The notes under the pieces: model-generated
The model's input: the letters and a program-made list of their open reading frames with translations, nothing else
Told to the model about the DNA's origin: nothing
Databases searched by the model: none
Translations under genes and position numbers: made by a program
Shown here: positions 24,101 through 36,300 of the stretch, one piece after another
How positions within the stretch are numbered: position 1 is the stretch's first letter
Layout of the letters: each line of letters starts with the position of its first letter
Source of the DNA: Nymphaea colorata
Taxonomy: Eukaryota > Streptophyta > Magnoliopsida > Nymphaeales > Nymphaeaceae
DNA: 64,000 nt
Assembly (NCBI RefSeq): GCF_008831285.2
Contig: NC_045147.1
Coordinates: forward strand, 22,530,981 to 22,594,980
Reading direction: 5' to 3'

Positions 24101-27100
24101 CTCTGTCTCCAACAGGATTCAAATTCAAAATTGAACATGTCCAAGAGTGATACAGAAGCAACTATATTTGGAATTTCATTCTATTTGCCAAATCCATCTA
24201 ACAGGTTCAATTCAGATGGATAACTGACCCAATCAAAAACCCTTTGAAATCCCCACCTATGTGTTTGCAGCTTGTGCACATGGACATACACACAGAAACA
24301 TGGAAATGAGTGTGTGCAAATATGCATATAGATGATTTAAAAATCAATATGACAAGAAAACAGGAAACATAGTAATGGCTATTTCCTTAGTTAACCTCAA
24401 CAGTTCAGGTTCCTAAAGATTAGATCAGAATGATCCTATTGCATGCAGAATTACTTTATTTGACTGATACAGTGCACCATTATCCTGAAATAAAACTGCA
24501 TCCAACACAAAATTTTCCAATGGAAAAGAATGGCATGATGAGCAACCAGGACCACCAAATTTCAGGCAAAACAATTAAAAAACGCAGTTATACCTGTTTT
24601 TACCAAATATCTCCAGCCCTTTCAGGTACAGCTCCTTTTCAATGAGGTTCCACCCATGGCTGCATTGTTCCACCTCAGATGAGCCTTTTGTCAACTCAGA
24701 TTGCTTTTCTGCACATTTTTTGGATGAGGATGTAGTAGGAGAAGCACCTATTGAGTCATCATGACCCTTGCTATCTGAAGCAGCTGCCACAAAATCATCG
24801 TACCCACAAGTAGTATCCTTTGCTTTATCTTGTGATACTTGACCTGCACTAAAATGAATTATGCATCATATTTATTTATCCGAAAAAAAAAATAAATCTC
24901 CTCAGTGAACGATATTGTTTATTGTCAAACCATCCAAAACAGCAATTGTCTTTTGTCTTTTACTAATGGAGTCCTCTGCAGATGGGTCATCTTTTCTCAT
25001 AGACTTTTTTCCATGCTTCACCAGCTTCATCACTTCCATGTTTTCACCTGTGTATCATTTAATGAGTTTAGGACAAGAAGTTTCAATGTCATTCACGGAT
25101 CTGTGAACATTAGTAGGTGAAAAAGAGAGGTTTGGTACCAATATCTTCAACAGGAGCAGACAGGCCAATGACACCATCACTTTGAGAGGAAACAGAGGTG
25201 CCATCATTTCCTTCAAGATCCATGGATTTCTCTCCATGCAAAGAAGCTTCACATCCAGCAAGAGATACTTGAACATTTTCCTCACCCTAAGGAGCAGCAG
25301 TAAATCACACATTAGAAAAATGCAATAATAGTCAGTGAAAATGTGAGATTACTTATGAGTTTTGCAAACCAATCAGATGTAAGCCACATTCAAAATGAAA
25401 AATACATATATATAATGCAAATTTATGAAAAAGAGAAATGCATTCTCCAACTGTGAGGAACTACTTCAGAGTTCAGAGCATGCATAGAGAAAGACAACCA
25501 GTACAAATACATCATACACGCTTCTTTGCTTCTCTCAACTATCCTTGATCTTTCCTTCTTTCCACTATCCATGACTGGCACTACAGTTTCATGACAACAG
25601 GAAGGCAAAGCCATCACGAATCAACCCCATTGTAACCAGAACATCGGTGCATTCTTTTCCACCACAAACTTTTGTTAATTGAAAGAAGTAAATTGGTTTC
25701 TGCCTTTACATCAGACGAGGATTTTCTACTGACGTAAATGAGAAGATAGTGGCATTTTGGATAGGTGTCATTTATACATTGTGATCTTTACTTCTTAATG
25801 AGCTTTCATTGATTCATGCATCAATGTTTCACATGATTTTACAAATAACTTCCCTCACATTATATATAGACTTTCTTTTTGCCTCTCTCCTCCTGAACAT
25901 CCCATCATTTGTTTGGTTCTCATTTTGACAACTAAACCTAGTAGAAGAAAGCTCCTGTGCTCACATAAGCTGTAAAAAGGACATAAACATGAGAAGTTCT
26001 TTATTGAAAAATAATTCCTGGCAGACATACTGATAGAAGTCTCCTTGACTTCAATTCACGGTCTAATTCATGGGAATTCCATCAATGCTTTTGTCAATTA
26101 TTCAAGAAAGATGTTTTAACCATGAAAAGTTTCATCAGAACCGAGCACATGATATTAATCGAAAAACAAAAAGATGATCAGAAGGATAAACGGAAGTCAG
26201 AAGTAGTTGTGGAAGTTCTAAGAGCTAACACAATCTATTAAGTACATTACGAAATTTACCAAAAGGTAACATTGGTTGCTGCAAGGCGTTCCAACGTCAT
26301 CAAGTTCACCAGAAAATGGCAACTTTTCACTCTGATAAAAACATAAAACAATAATCAGTAACAATGAAATGCACTCCAAACTCCAAAGCTCAGACAGAGA
26401 AACAGAAACAAAAATCCACCCAATCACATACAGGAATAATAAGTCCTTGGGAACATCCATGCAAGCGACAGTCAAAAACCTGTATCAATTAAAAGCCACA
26501 ATTAACAAGCGAAACAATGATATAAAAATAGGCAACACATTCTTCACCATCAAAAAATAAATTTTTTTAAAGCAAAAAAGATAAGTTCATGATTACCAAG
26601 CAACGACGACAAAAAAGATTATCAAAAGAATCAAGTGCAGTTCCAAGGCTTTTGTTCAACAATATGTTCCTCTCTATATCGGTATCATTGTTTTTAGTAT
26701 GTTTCTCCTCATGTTTCTCCTTCAGTAAGTCATATCTTGCCTGCACCATTACCAATATAAATCCAACAGTTCTGTAATCCAGGAAAACACTACAATTTAT
26801 TAATGTAGAATGAGTAAAGTTCTACCAATCAAACAACAATGAACAAGTTCTAACATGTAAATCCTTCTTAAGAAGGGTTAAGATGAGAAATATCTAGTCG
26901 TCCAACCAATTCAAGATGACAGAAATCATCAATTTATGTTACCTTCATTTCCGAATCAGTTGCTTTAATATACTTGCTAAGAGCATTTAGCACCACTTGT
27001 GTTGGCCCATGCTCCTGCAGCATCTTCCTACGCAATGCAAGAGCAATAAAACAAGAATCATGACACCGATACCAAAAATAGGATATACCCTGAAAATAGG

Positions 27101-30100
27101 TTTAACATGCTTGAACATGCACAAACAAGATATGATGTCCTCGACGAAAGAACAGTAGCAGTTGTCAATGTTAATGAAGCAATGATATACCATATCTGAT
27201 GTCTATATTGCACAATTAAAAAAATTTAACAAGAATATCGCTGTTCTTCTGGAAACAATAAAATGAGTATCTGAGCAATACACCAAATTTCAAAAAATGG
27301 AGATGAACCTGAACAATGGAGCTTATTTCTTATATTGGGTTTTTGTGTTGTGCAAGCAGGTTTTTCAAGAGTCTAAAAATCAATTATCCACATTCACCAA
27401 TTACAAAAGCAACACATGGAAACCAGTATGTTATGTAGTCAGTCATTAAGGGTGCAACCACGTATTATTTAGATAGTAACCCACCCTGCTCACCTAAAAA
27501 TTAGAAAATGCATATTCGAGAGAAGAAACTAGGAACCATAATAATTCATTATGAAACATGTTCTAACAATTGCAAGTGAAGAACATGCAAATCTAAGAAA
27601 GCTTCAAATATGGAAAGCATCCATAAGTACCCACCTTCAACGATAAACAATCCCACACAAATACAATAAAATCACAAGTCAACAGGTGAATTATGTGAGC
27701 TAGTCAAGACTGCAAATCTTCAATGCTCTAGAAAAGGACTGCAAAAGTGGCCAAGGTTTAGTACTTAAGTTACCAATTAAAAACGATCATGGTTCTTGCA
27801 GCACAAGCTAACTAGACACACTTGGTCCTCCATATTTGAATGAGCAACAATTATTTACTTGGATAAAACCTTATAAAGATGCAAATACTGATCCAATTAA
27901 ATCTATGGTTACAGAGGTACCACAGGATATCATCTTCACTTTCATTGAAGTCATGCCTCTCTTCTTCAGGTTCTGCTACCTCTTCCTCACTATCACTACA
28001 TATCAGTGCTTCACTGCTACATTGATCATAGTAAATTCGTCTTCTCCCAACAACCGATTGGTCTTCAGCCATTCTTTGGTTTCTGCACTGATAAAATTGA
28101 GACTGATGAAATAAATCACAGAAACTCCCAGTAGATAGTCATGGTGAAGGATGGAATTCAACGTAAGCAGTAACAGCAGATCATGAAAGAAGCAACATAA
28201 AACTATATGATTATCAGCTACCACGGTGATAAACGTGTCAGAGATGATATGGCAGTACCACAGGTAGTTAACTATTAGCCCAATTACAAAAATTTTGAAC
28301 TATGCCCCCTTTTGATCCATCTCTCTTCATCCACTTGTTATGCAGCAGGTTGCTCAGAACCCATCTAGATGCAAAAAGAATTTGACTGTGTGAATTTACA
28401 AGTGGTGCCTAATCTTTGCAAGATTTGTGACAGCCAACTTGTATCCTGATTGCTATTTAGCATAGTGATTTGATATTTAAGGAGGTCAAGCATATAGTTA
28501 TCATGAGTCATAACAAGTTTATATCTTGTCCTGTCAATCTTAACATTTCCACCTATCAAAAATTAAGCAACATTCCTATGAAATATATTTTGACGCAACT
28601 AGCTATGGAGATTCCTATCAATCTCAACATGCCAACAATACATATTAGGGCTTCAAAGGACTAGAAGGCCCATATAAAAGGATGACTGGATCTAAGTGTA
28701 TATTAGGTCCACACCTAGAACTTTATGGTTTTAAATAATGCATTTGAACACATATTACCATACTACTCATCTCATCCTGCCTTGTGAAAAACGATGTATT
28801 CCAACCTAGAGGTATGATACTTGATGGCATCACAAGAATCAACAGTCAGACTTTCATAGTGATTGCATGACCCAAGGTCATCAAAAACACACTTAGTGGT
28901 GCAATGACTGGAAAATCTAATGTTGTACTTTCTATTCATTAGCAGAAAAGAGAATGGGGTATCACCACCATAAGCACAACAGCATACAGGCAATGCATAC
29001 ACATGAAGTTTGATTACCTTCAGTTAATGTGTCCTAGTTTTCAGATAGTCAAGAAACCAAGACATGAGTATCAGCTTTTCTTAACAATTAGGCAGAAAAT
29101 CAAGATCACAATAGTGATAGATGTGGCATTCATTCAGAAATCACCATTTGTCTTTCCTCCAAAAGAGTCAAGTCACATCAACTTCGTGTGGAAATACTAT
29201 GTAAATCACCAGATCTTAAGTGCAACACTTTAATTTATCACCGTCACAGAAGAATCTGATGGTAAGAATTAATAGACTTGAGTATGCATGTGTTACTTGA
29301 AAAGCAACAAGCATATCAAGGACTATCTTAACATTGACTTGGTATCTCAAGCCTCACAAGTTCTCATACTTCTCTTTATGTGTGTGACCTTTTGAATCTG
29401 AACTAGTTAATCAGCTTAAACACAAAGTTGCAATGGTAAATGCAAAAGAGTATATTTTACTTGACAGGGAAGAAAAATACAATACCATCATACCTAGTCC
29501 AAAACAGACATACAGTACAAAAAGAAGGTTTCAGGAAAATAAATCGAATTAACTTAATTAATGTTAGAGAACAATTATGATACACAGGTTCATGTCACCA
29601 AAACAAGTATAAAGCACAAGCTAGAATAACGCCATCAAGATTTGCAAACAATGTAAAGCACTTCATTTACCTATCTAAAAATATCCATGATGTGTATGGT
29701 GGAATCTTCTCAACAAAAGGAAGTTTGATGGGACGAACAAGATTCTTTACTTCACTACCATTTCCAAATATTATGGTTGAGGATGACGAATCTTGAGTAT
29801 TTACATCTCCTGTTCCAGAATCTGAATTTTTTAATTTACAAATTGCACCTTCCATTCTAACTGAAAGCATGTTCTTAGCTCCTTTCCGCTCAGTTGAACA
29901 AAGGTCTTTCCTCGACTCTGCCAGAGAATTAAGTTTGGCTGTTTCGGCTGCTAAAGCTTCCGTATTGAATGCAATCTTGTCCTACAACATAAATGGCTGC
30001 ATAAAGTTAAAACACGGAAGAGTTTGGAAAAGAAATGAAGAAAGCCTTCAGAAACTTAAATGAAGAGAATGTGATGACCTTCACGCCCAGATGAGCTCAT

Positions 30101-31691
30101 CATAAACAAGAAATTTGGACCATAATTGAGTGCCCTTCACTCATGAAACACATAAAGTTCAAGGAACTACAGAAGCAAGTAAAAGAGACAACATCTGAGT
30201 ATATTGAAAATAAGCTAGTATTATTTCCTAGAAAGGGCAAGAATTGCTGCTCCGGTGTTCTAAATTACTCTCCTTCAAGAAAACTTTAAAAAAAAAAAAA
30301 ACTTCCTCCTTCAGGTAGTTCTTATGACATAAAGCTTGACCGGTCAGATATTGGATAGCTTCCGATTGAAACTTGGGGAGGTGAGGCTATAGACAGTTGG
30401 ATGTCATGATATATATAGACACCAATGCAAAACTGAATATGTTCACACACATAAACAATAAATGCTTAAACATTTACACACCAGCTGCATGGAGTATGCT
30501 TGCATGTGCAATCTTTACCATGCCAACCAAGTAACAACAGAATATAACAACCAAGTACTGCACGTGAAGCAAATCATTTGTAAACGCAAATACCTGCTGC
30601 ATTTCTGAACTTGAAATATTTTTGGGAAAAACATAGAAGACATACTTTTATAGAAGCAGTCCTGCAAGCTTCAATGTGCCTTATAATTTGTTCTATTTGA
30701 GATGATAAAGCCATTAGGGCATCACTGGCTTCCTCCTTCCTCTGCAAAAAGATGACAAGAGAGATGTAAAGCTACTGTCTTTATCGATCTACCAAGATCC
30801 TTGTCCCCCCTTCTAGCAACCGACCTCCCATTACACCCTGATGGAGATTACCAACCATATGCTTCTCAACTTCCCTCAAGCCCAGAATAAGGAAAGATAA
30901 AACTCGAGGTAACATAAAAAGGGACACCAGAACATTGTCTAATGAAACGCATTAAAGAACTATAACAAGACACTTCCATCCAAAATGCCAGTGACCAACC
31001 TCCAGTTTTATCATTATAATAGCATAATAGCAGGTAAAAGAAATTATATAGATGCTCGCATTTCTGATACTTAAGACACTGGAAAAGAACAGTTGAAGAA
31101 CTGATTATCCAATAGAGAAATCTAGCAGGCAGAAAGGAAAAGAAGAAGCTAAGCAAGAGCAAGACCAATGGGGTCCATATTGCATTACTGGACCGCAATC
31201 AGGAGACCAGATAAATATTGTAGGCATGCAATTTAACCTCGGGTGGAGGGAGGACCCTCATTGCCATTCAAGCGACAATTACTCGGACAAGGGGTGTGGA
31301 ATACAGGGAGCAAGAAAGAAAAAAAACCAAACGCCAAGCTAGTCATATCATAAAACCCCGAAATTATAGCACAAGTAACCAGCTAAGCATTAAAAATGAC
31401 AGTCCCCTGCACCCCCTCCCCCAAACCCAATAACGCTTCGAGTTGCGCCGGGTACTGATTTCATTTTTCAATTCATCAAAAACTTTAGAAACCCAAAAAA
31501 TCAGCCCTCCAGTCACCACAATCTTGCTAACTTCTAAGTTCGTAGAGTACCAGACAAGAACCGGCATACCATCTGAATTTAACCGGTCTACCATGTGAAT
31601 TTTAGAATAAATTTCCTTCATTAAAATGATAATTAAAACAATAATAAGAATATAGGAGGTTTACAAGAGAATCGGAGGATTTGGAAGCCAT
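18158..31691 (-). CDS. SWN: E(z)-type H3K27 methyltransferase, SWINGER-like, 19 exons
   Basis: Catalytic subunit of Polycomb repressive complex 2, writing H3K27me3 in the nucleus. Exons read on the minus strand: 31691-31665, 30741-30646, 29981-29671, 28082-27921, 27027-26943, 26740-26597, 26479-26432, 26331-26260, 25286-25139, 25047-24931, 24843-24594, 22960-22807, 21489-21269, 21076-20945, 20220-20130, 20032-19985, 19906-19778, 18493-18416, 18349-18158. They total 2505 bases in one frame, 834 residues (Arabidopsis SWN about 856). Landmarks: [40 protein letters not shown] (about 262-286), SANT-like segment from W468, CXC cysteine region (about 581-654), SET (about 687-805) with [22 protein letters not shown] (N761, H762, S763) and FYDYRYEP. 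Phrases such as [29 protein letters not shown] and [13 protein letters not shown] are closer to SWN than to CLF as remembered, while the C-terminus (YEPDRAP, GRAKKVA) is CLF-like. A short SWN segment after CYLL has no exon here. Confidence 0.93.
19772..19783 (-). other. GC splice donor inside the SET domain
   Basis: The exon ends GAT CAG at 19778 and the intron starts gcaagtg, the strong AG|GCAAGT form of a GC-AG donor. The next exon starts at 18493 after ctgcag in phase 0 ([18 protein letters not shown]), giving [13 protein letters not shown] exactly as in the family. The nearest GT (a+gtgaat) would shift the frame. Confidence 0.85.
28249..28890. repeat. Dispersed ~640-bp repeat, copy 1, in the Polycomb gene intron
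   Basis: From atggcagtaccacaggtag to about 28890 this stretch matches 36794-37440 closely, with only scattered substitutions and small indels. Shared phrases include ttgatccatctctcttcatc, acatttccacctatcaaaaa, catattagggcttcaaagga and ctagaaggcccatataaa. It lies in the intron between the third and fourth exons and has no long open frame of its own. No terminal repeats or target-site duplications could be assigned, so its class is unknown. Confidence 0.85.
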
Positions 31692-33303
31692 GGATTCCTC
31701 GAGCCTTCGATTGCGGGAAGCGCCTTTCATTCGCCAGAGATTTCGAGGGGACGGAGGGGAAAGGGAAGCGCAAGATCGCTCACTCCGCGTGTTTCCACTC
31801 TCCGATCTCTAAGGACGCTGCCGTGCGCCAACATTATTACCATGCTGCCCTTGAGCAACTGTGACCCTGGAATGACCCACGGTGCAGTTCGCGGAGATTA
31901 AAACTTCGCAGACGATTTTGTTTTTTAAAGCATATTTCTTCGGTTCCAACTTTATATAGAGAGGGCTGCCTATTCAAAAAAAAAACCCACCGGGAAATAA
32001 AAAAATCCTAGGAAGGCCCGACGGGCAGGATTATTAAATGCATTGAGTTCTAACAAGAAACCATGTATTATATATGTTCAAAATGACCAAAATGATTTTG
32101 CTAATTTATCGTTTATAACACTACCTCTTTAATTAACATAACATAGCTATTATGGCAAGGCATGTTTTCACCTTTTTCATCATTTAAAGTTTTGTTTATT
32201 TTACTTTTGCTGAAAAGGTTTTTCATTTAACCAACAAGAGTATTTTGGTTATTTGCAGTTCATAACATATGGTACAAGTTAAGAGTTGTAGTCGCTGTCA
32301 TGACTCAGTGCATTTATGTTTTAAACCGTAATGAGTCTTGAAGTAAGTTTTATAAACATTGTGAGTGATGGGCTCGAAGTGGAAGCAGTTGTATCTCTTT
32401 AATAAGCCACTCACTCTATTGGAACTACGGTCGCTGTTGTGGCTCAGTGCATTTATGTTTTAAACCGTAATCAGTAAAGTAAATTTTATAAACATTGTGA
32501 GTGATGGACTCAAAGTGGAAGCAGTTGTATCTCTTTAATAAACCACTCACTCTATTGGAACTACAACTAACATATTGTAACCAATGTTAACACTGTAAAA
32601 CACACCAATAAGAATATGAGTGGCCAACTTGTTTATATCCCTTTAGCCACAATAAGAGGTCCCCGGAAGCAATATAGAAATGCATTCATGAAAAGGGTGA
32701 GAAGTTGTCGCAAAGTACAAAAAACGAGAGAGAGATGAGAGAGGAAAATAAGTTATGCGATTGAATAGTCTTTTTTTTTTCAGTTTGACATATTTTTCTT
32801 TTAGAGACATGAAGCCTACTAAAAGAGACATGACCCCCTTTGACCAGCCAAAGTAAGGTTGAAAGAAAACTCAGGGGCCCTTTTCAATTATCATAAAAAA
32901 GTGGGTTCCAAAATGAAAATCACCCAGAAAAGCGTGGTTACCTGTCGGGATTAATTTTCAACTCGGATCTTTTACCCGAAACCCGGTCTTTCGGATCCCA
33001 TTGTTCATTTTTGTCGTTGAACTGAATCCGTTCTACTAAACAATTTTGGTATTTTGTACGTGATTTGGTGGAAACTGAGGGCCAGAGGAGCTCTCATGCT
33101 GGAGTCTCTCCCGTTCATGGACGACTGGCTTCATCGTTCTTCCTCGCATTGTCGTTTTCCCGATCTTTGGAGTTCCTCATTTTCCCGATTCCCTTTCCCT
33201 CATTTTGTTCTAGCCAGCTCGTCGCCAATTGCGATTTTCCGGATAATTATCAAGATTTTGTCGGATTTGGGGCTGTTGGCATTCTCAGGAAGGACGAAGA
33301 GAA
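31692..33303. other. Shared upstream region of the Polycomb and UBC32 genes
   Basis: The two genes are head-to-head with 1.6 kb between start codons, so both promoters and leaders lie here. The middle (32040-32640) is AT-rich and holds a tandem duplication of about 138 bp. The 33060-33300 part is GC-richer and CT-rich, as expected of the UBC32 leader. No canonical regulatory site was assigned. Confidence 0.45.
32288..32566. repeat. ~138-bp tandem duplication
   Basis: Two head-to-tail copies, about 32288-32425 and 32426-32566. Both carry gtcgctgt, ctcagtgcatttatgtttta, aacattgtgagtgatgg, gtggaagcagttgtatctct and cactcactctattggaacta. A handful of substitutions and one short indel separate them. 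Confidence 0.85.
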
Positions 33304-36300
33304 ATGGCGGAGAAGTACAATCTGAAGAACCCTGCGGTGAAGAGGATTCTTCAAGAAGTGAAGGAAATGGAATCGAATCCATCCGAGGACTATATGGCTC
33401 TTCCCTTAGAGGTACGAAAAAAAGAAGCGAAACCCTAGATTTTGCCTCCTTATTTTTCGCAATTTGATCTCTATGGTTTCGAGAATCAGTTGTTTCGCTT
33501 CCTTTTTTATTTTGCTTTGTTTGGGCCTTTTCCCCTAACCATAGAATCTAATATTTGAGAGATATGGGTTTGAGGAACGTCGAAATCCGCTTGCTTTTGC
33601 GTTTCTTTCTTGCGTTTGTGTGCCTTTCCTGCGAGATATTGTCTTTGATCATCAAGAGTTCTTGAAGCGGTTTTTGTGTCGTAATGCTTCTTATATTCCA
33701 ACTATGAAAAAATAGTTGGAGTCCCAGCTTATACTTATGTACGAATATACGCATAAGTAGGATAATTGGGATGTTGCACGATGTGCCCAGAACGCCATAT
33801 CCTAACTTATGCTTTTCGTGGGTAAATTTTAGTAGACTACCACCTTTTCTCAATATTTAGTTAATGCTTCAATGATTTTCTCATTTAATGTATTTTTCTC
33901 CATTAAATTGAGTACATGCTGCATTAATTAAGTGGAACACTAACTTTGGTTGAACGTTTTCTATGTCCTTTTGGCAACCGTTTGTATTTGTTCTCTAGTT
34001 TATCGCGACAATTGATCAACCTTTTTATTATGTGATTTGGTGTTCGAATTGCTCCATTGTAAGTGCAGTAAACCGACACAAGTATCATAATAAGGGGTTA
34101 AGCTTGTTTTGGGAATGGTCTACTCTTGAGGTCTACTTGTGCAGCAGAAATCGACCACCCATGATAGTGGCTAATATGTGATGCTAAGGCGTGAAGAAGC
34201 ATGATCTCCGTTAAGTTTTGGAAAATTGGATTAGCATAAAGCTTAGTTTCTGCTTAAGATCTCCCACGCCCTTATGTGGCCATTTTTATTTTCAGTAGGG
34301 GAATTGCTAGTAGCGTGCGGTTGAAGAGTTGTGCAGGGAAATGCAAAAGTGGGGAACAGAATTTCACGTGTTACATTTCCATGAGTCTTCAGTTGTTTAT
34401 CTGGTGAACACCAGGTTGGACGTAGGCACTATCCAACAAACGAATCTAAATGGAACTTGTTGCCGGCTATGTTGTCAAGGTGCCCAAGCGCTATCTAGGT
34501 GCCAGGCAGCACCTAGCGCTTGGGCGGGCCTAGGAGAGCCTAGGCAAAAAATGCAACCAATTTTTTTTTCTATTTTATTAGTTATGTTAATATGTCAAGT
34601 TATTTTAATTAACTATTACTAATATTTGAAATGTGGGGAGAATCAACTTAAATAATAAAAAATTAGTTGTTGACTTCATTGAATATGCAAAATCAATAGA
34701 AGAAGTTTAATGTTACTCATTAAATGTAATCTAATACAATAAACGAAAAAAAACTAAATCTAATCTCTAGAAGAAGGATGGCAAGAAAGCTTTAATCCAT
34801 TGTACTTAAAGAAAGACATAATACAATAAAAAAGATTAACAGTGCATAATAGTATATATATAAGTATGCAACAGTATAAGTACATAGCCATACTAACGTA
34901 TACATATAACAGGTATCACAGTACTACATATTATATAACAGGCTAATAATATATACATATAATAGGTTGATGCAATACTATATAACAGGTATAACAGACT
35001 GTACATAACAGTATTTACATATAACACATATTACAATACATATAGGAGGAATAACAAATTGTATTACAATACAATTTAACTCAACCATACAAATATGTAT
35101 ACATATAACAGGTATGAGGTATCAATATCACAATACTATATAACAGACTAAGCGACTAACAATATATACATATAATAGTATACATATAATAGTATACATA
35201 TAATGGCATAATCAACATAACAATGCATAAAATACGTAATCAATACAAAATAAAGTACATAACAATATATACTCAATTAAGAAACTTTAATTGAAAGGGA
35301 AGGTAACTTTTCTCTTTCCCGTGGACTAGGCGTGTTGGTGCCTAGGCACCAACACATATCTCATCACGTAGGTGGTGGACTTAGGCAATGGGTGTGGACT
35401 GACACTTAGTCCACGCCTTCTAGTCTTAATGATTTTCACCAAAGCGCAAAAGCATTTGTCTTTTATGCATAGATGCACACACTCTTCATGTGGTGGTTTA
35501 AAAATGGAATAGACCAAAAATAAAATAACCAAGTGGTTCTTTGTCGTAGTCTGGTCAATGAGCTGGTTGCTGTGGCTTGGTTTAGAAAGATGTGACAATC
35601 AGCTTAGTTATTTATGTGGTTAATGTTGCAATGCTTTGTTCCTGGTTCTGTGCTTTTGCAGAACATCAGCTTATATTTTTGCTTCTTCTTTTTCAGGAGA
35701 ACATATTTGAATGGCAGTTTGCAATTAGGGGACCTCGTGATAGTGAATTTGAAGGAGGAATCTATCATGGGAGAATCCAATTACCAGCTGATTATCCTTT
35801 TCAGCCACCTTCATTTATGATGTTAACTGTAATGATCTACTGCTCATGAGCAGTTTAAAATCTTTATTCTTATGCATGGATATTAGTATTTGATGTAGCT
35901 CATGTTCATTCTTTTGCTTGCTTGACAGCCAAATGGTCGTTTTGAAACACAAACAAAAATTTGCCTTAGCATATCAAACCATCATCCCGAACATTGGCAG
36001 CCATCTTGGGGAGGTATGCAATGTTTTAGAGTTTTTTTTTTTTTGTTAGGATTTTTTTTTTTTAATTATTTTACATAAGTAGAGTAGGCACCTTGTAATT
36101 TAGGCAAAGCTATTTATTGGAGTGTTTTGCATATCATCATTTGGAACCACATCTACCAGGTCCTGGGAACTATGGTGTCTTCTGGCTGGTTTTGAGAAAT
36201 TTATGTAAACAGGCACATATTTTTGCATCTGTATGACAAACTATAATGTGAGTTCTGAGCTTTAACAAGTTAATACATTATCATTGCTTCTAGTTTGTTT

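Noticed and set aside
25420-25617. Possible extra Polycomb exon (open frame containing [18 protein letters not shown])
   Set aside because: No acceptor and donor pair joins it in frame with the exons on both sides, while skipping it gives a clean join.
26943-27011. Alternative acceptor cag|GAGCATG for the fifth exon of the Polycomb gene
   Set aside because: Joined to the preceding exon it gives an early stop; the upstream acceptor tag|GAAGATG keeps the frame.
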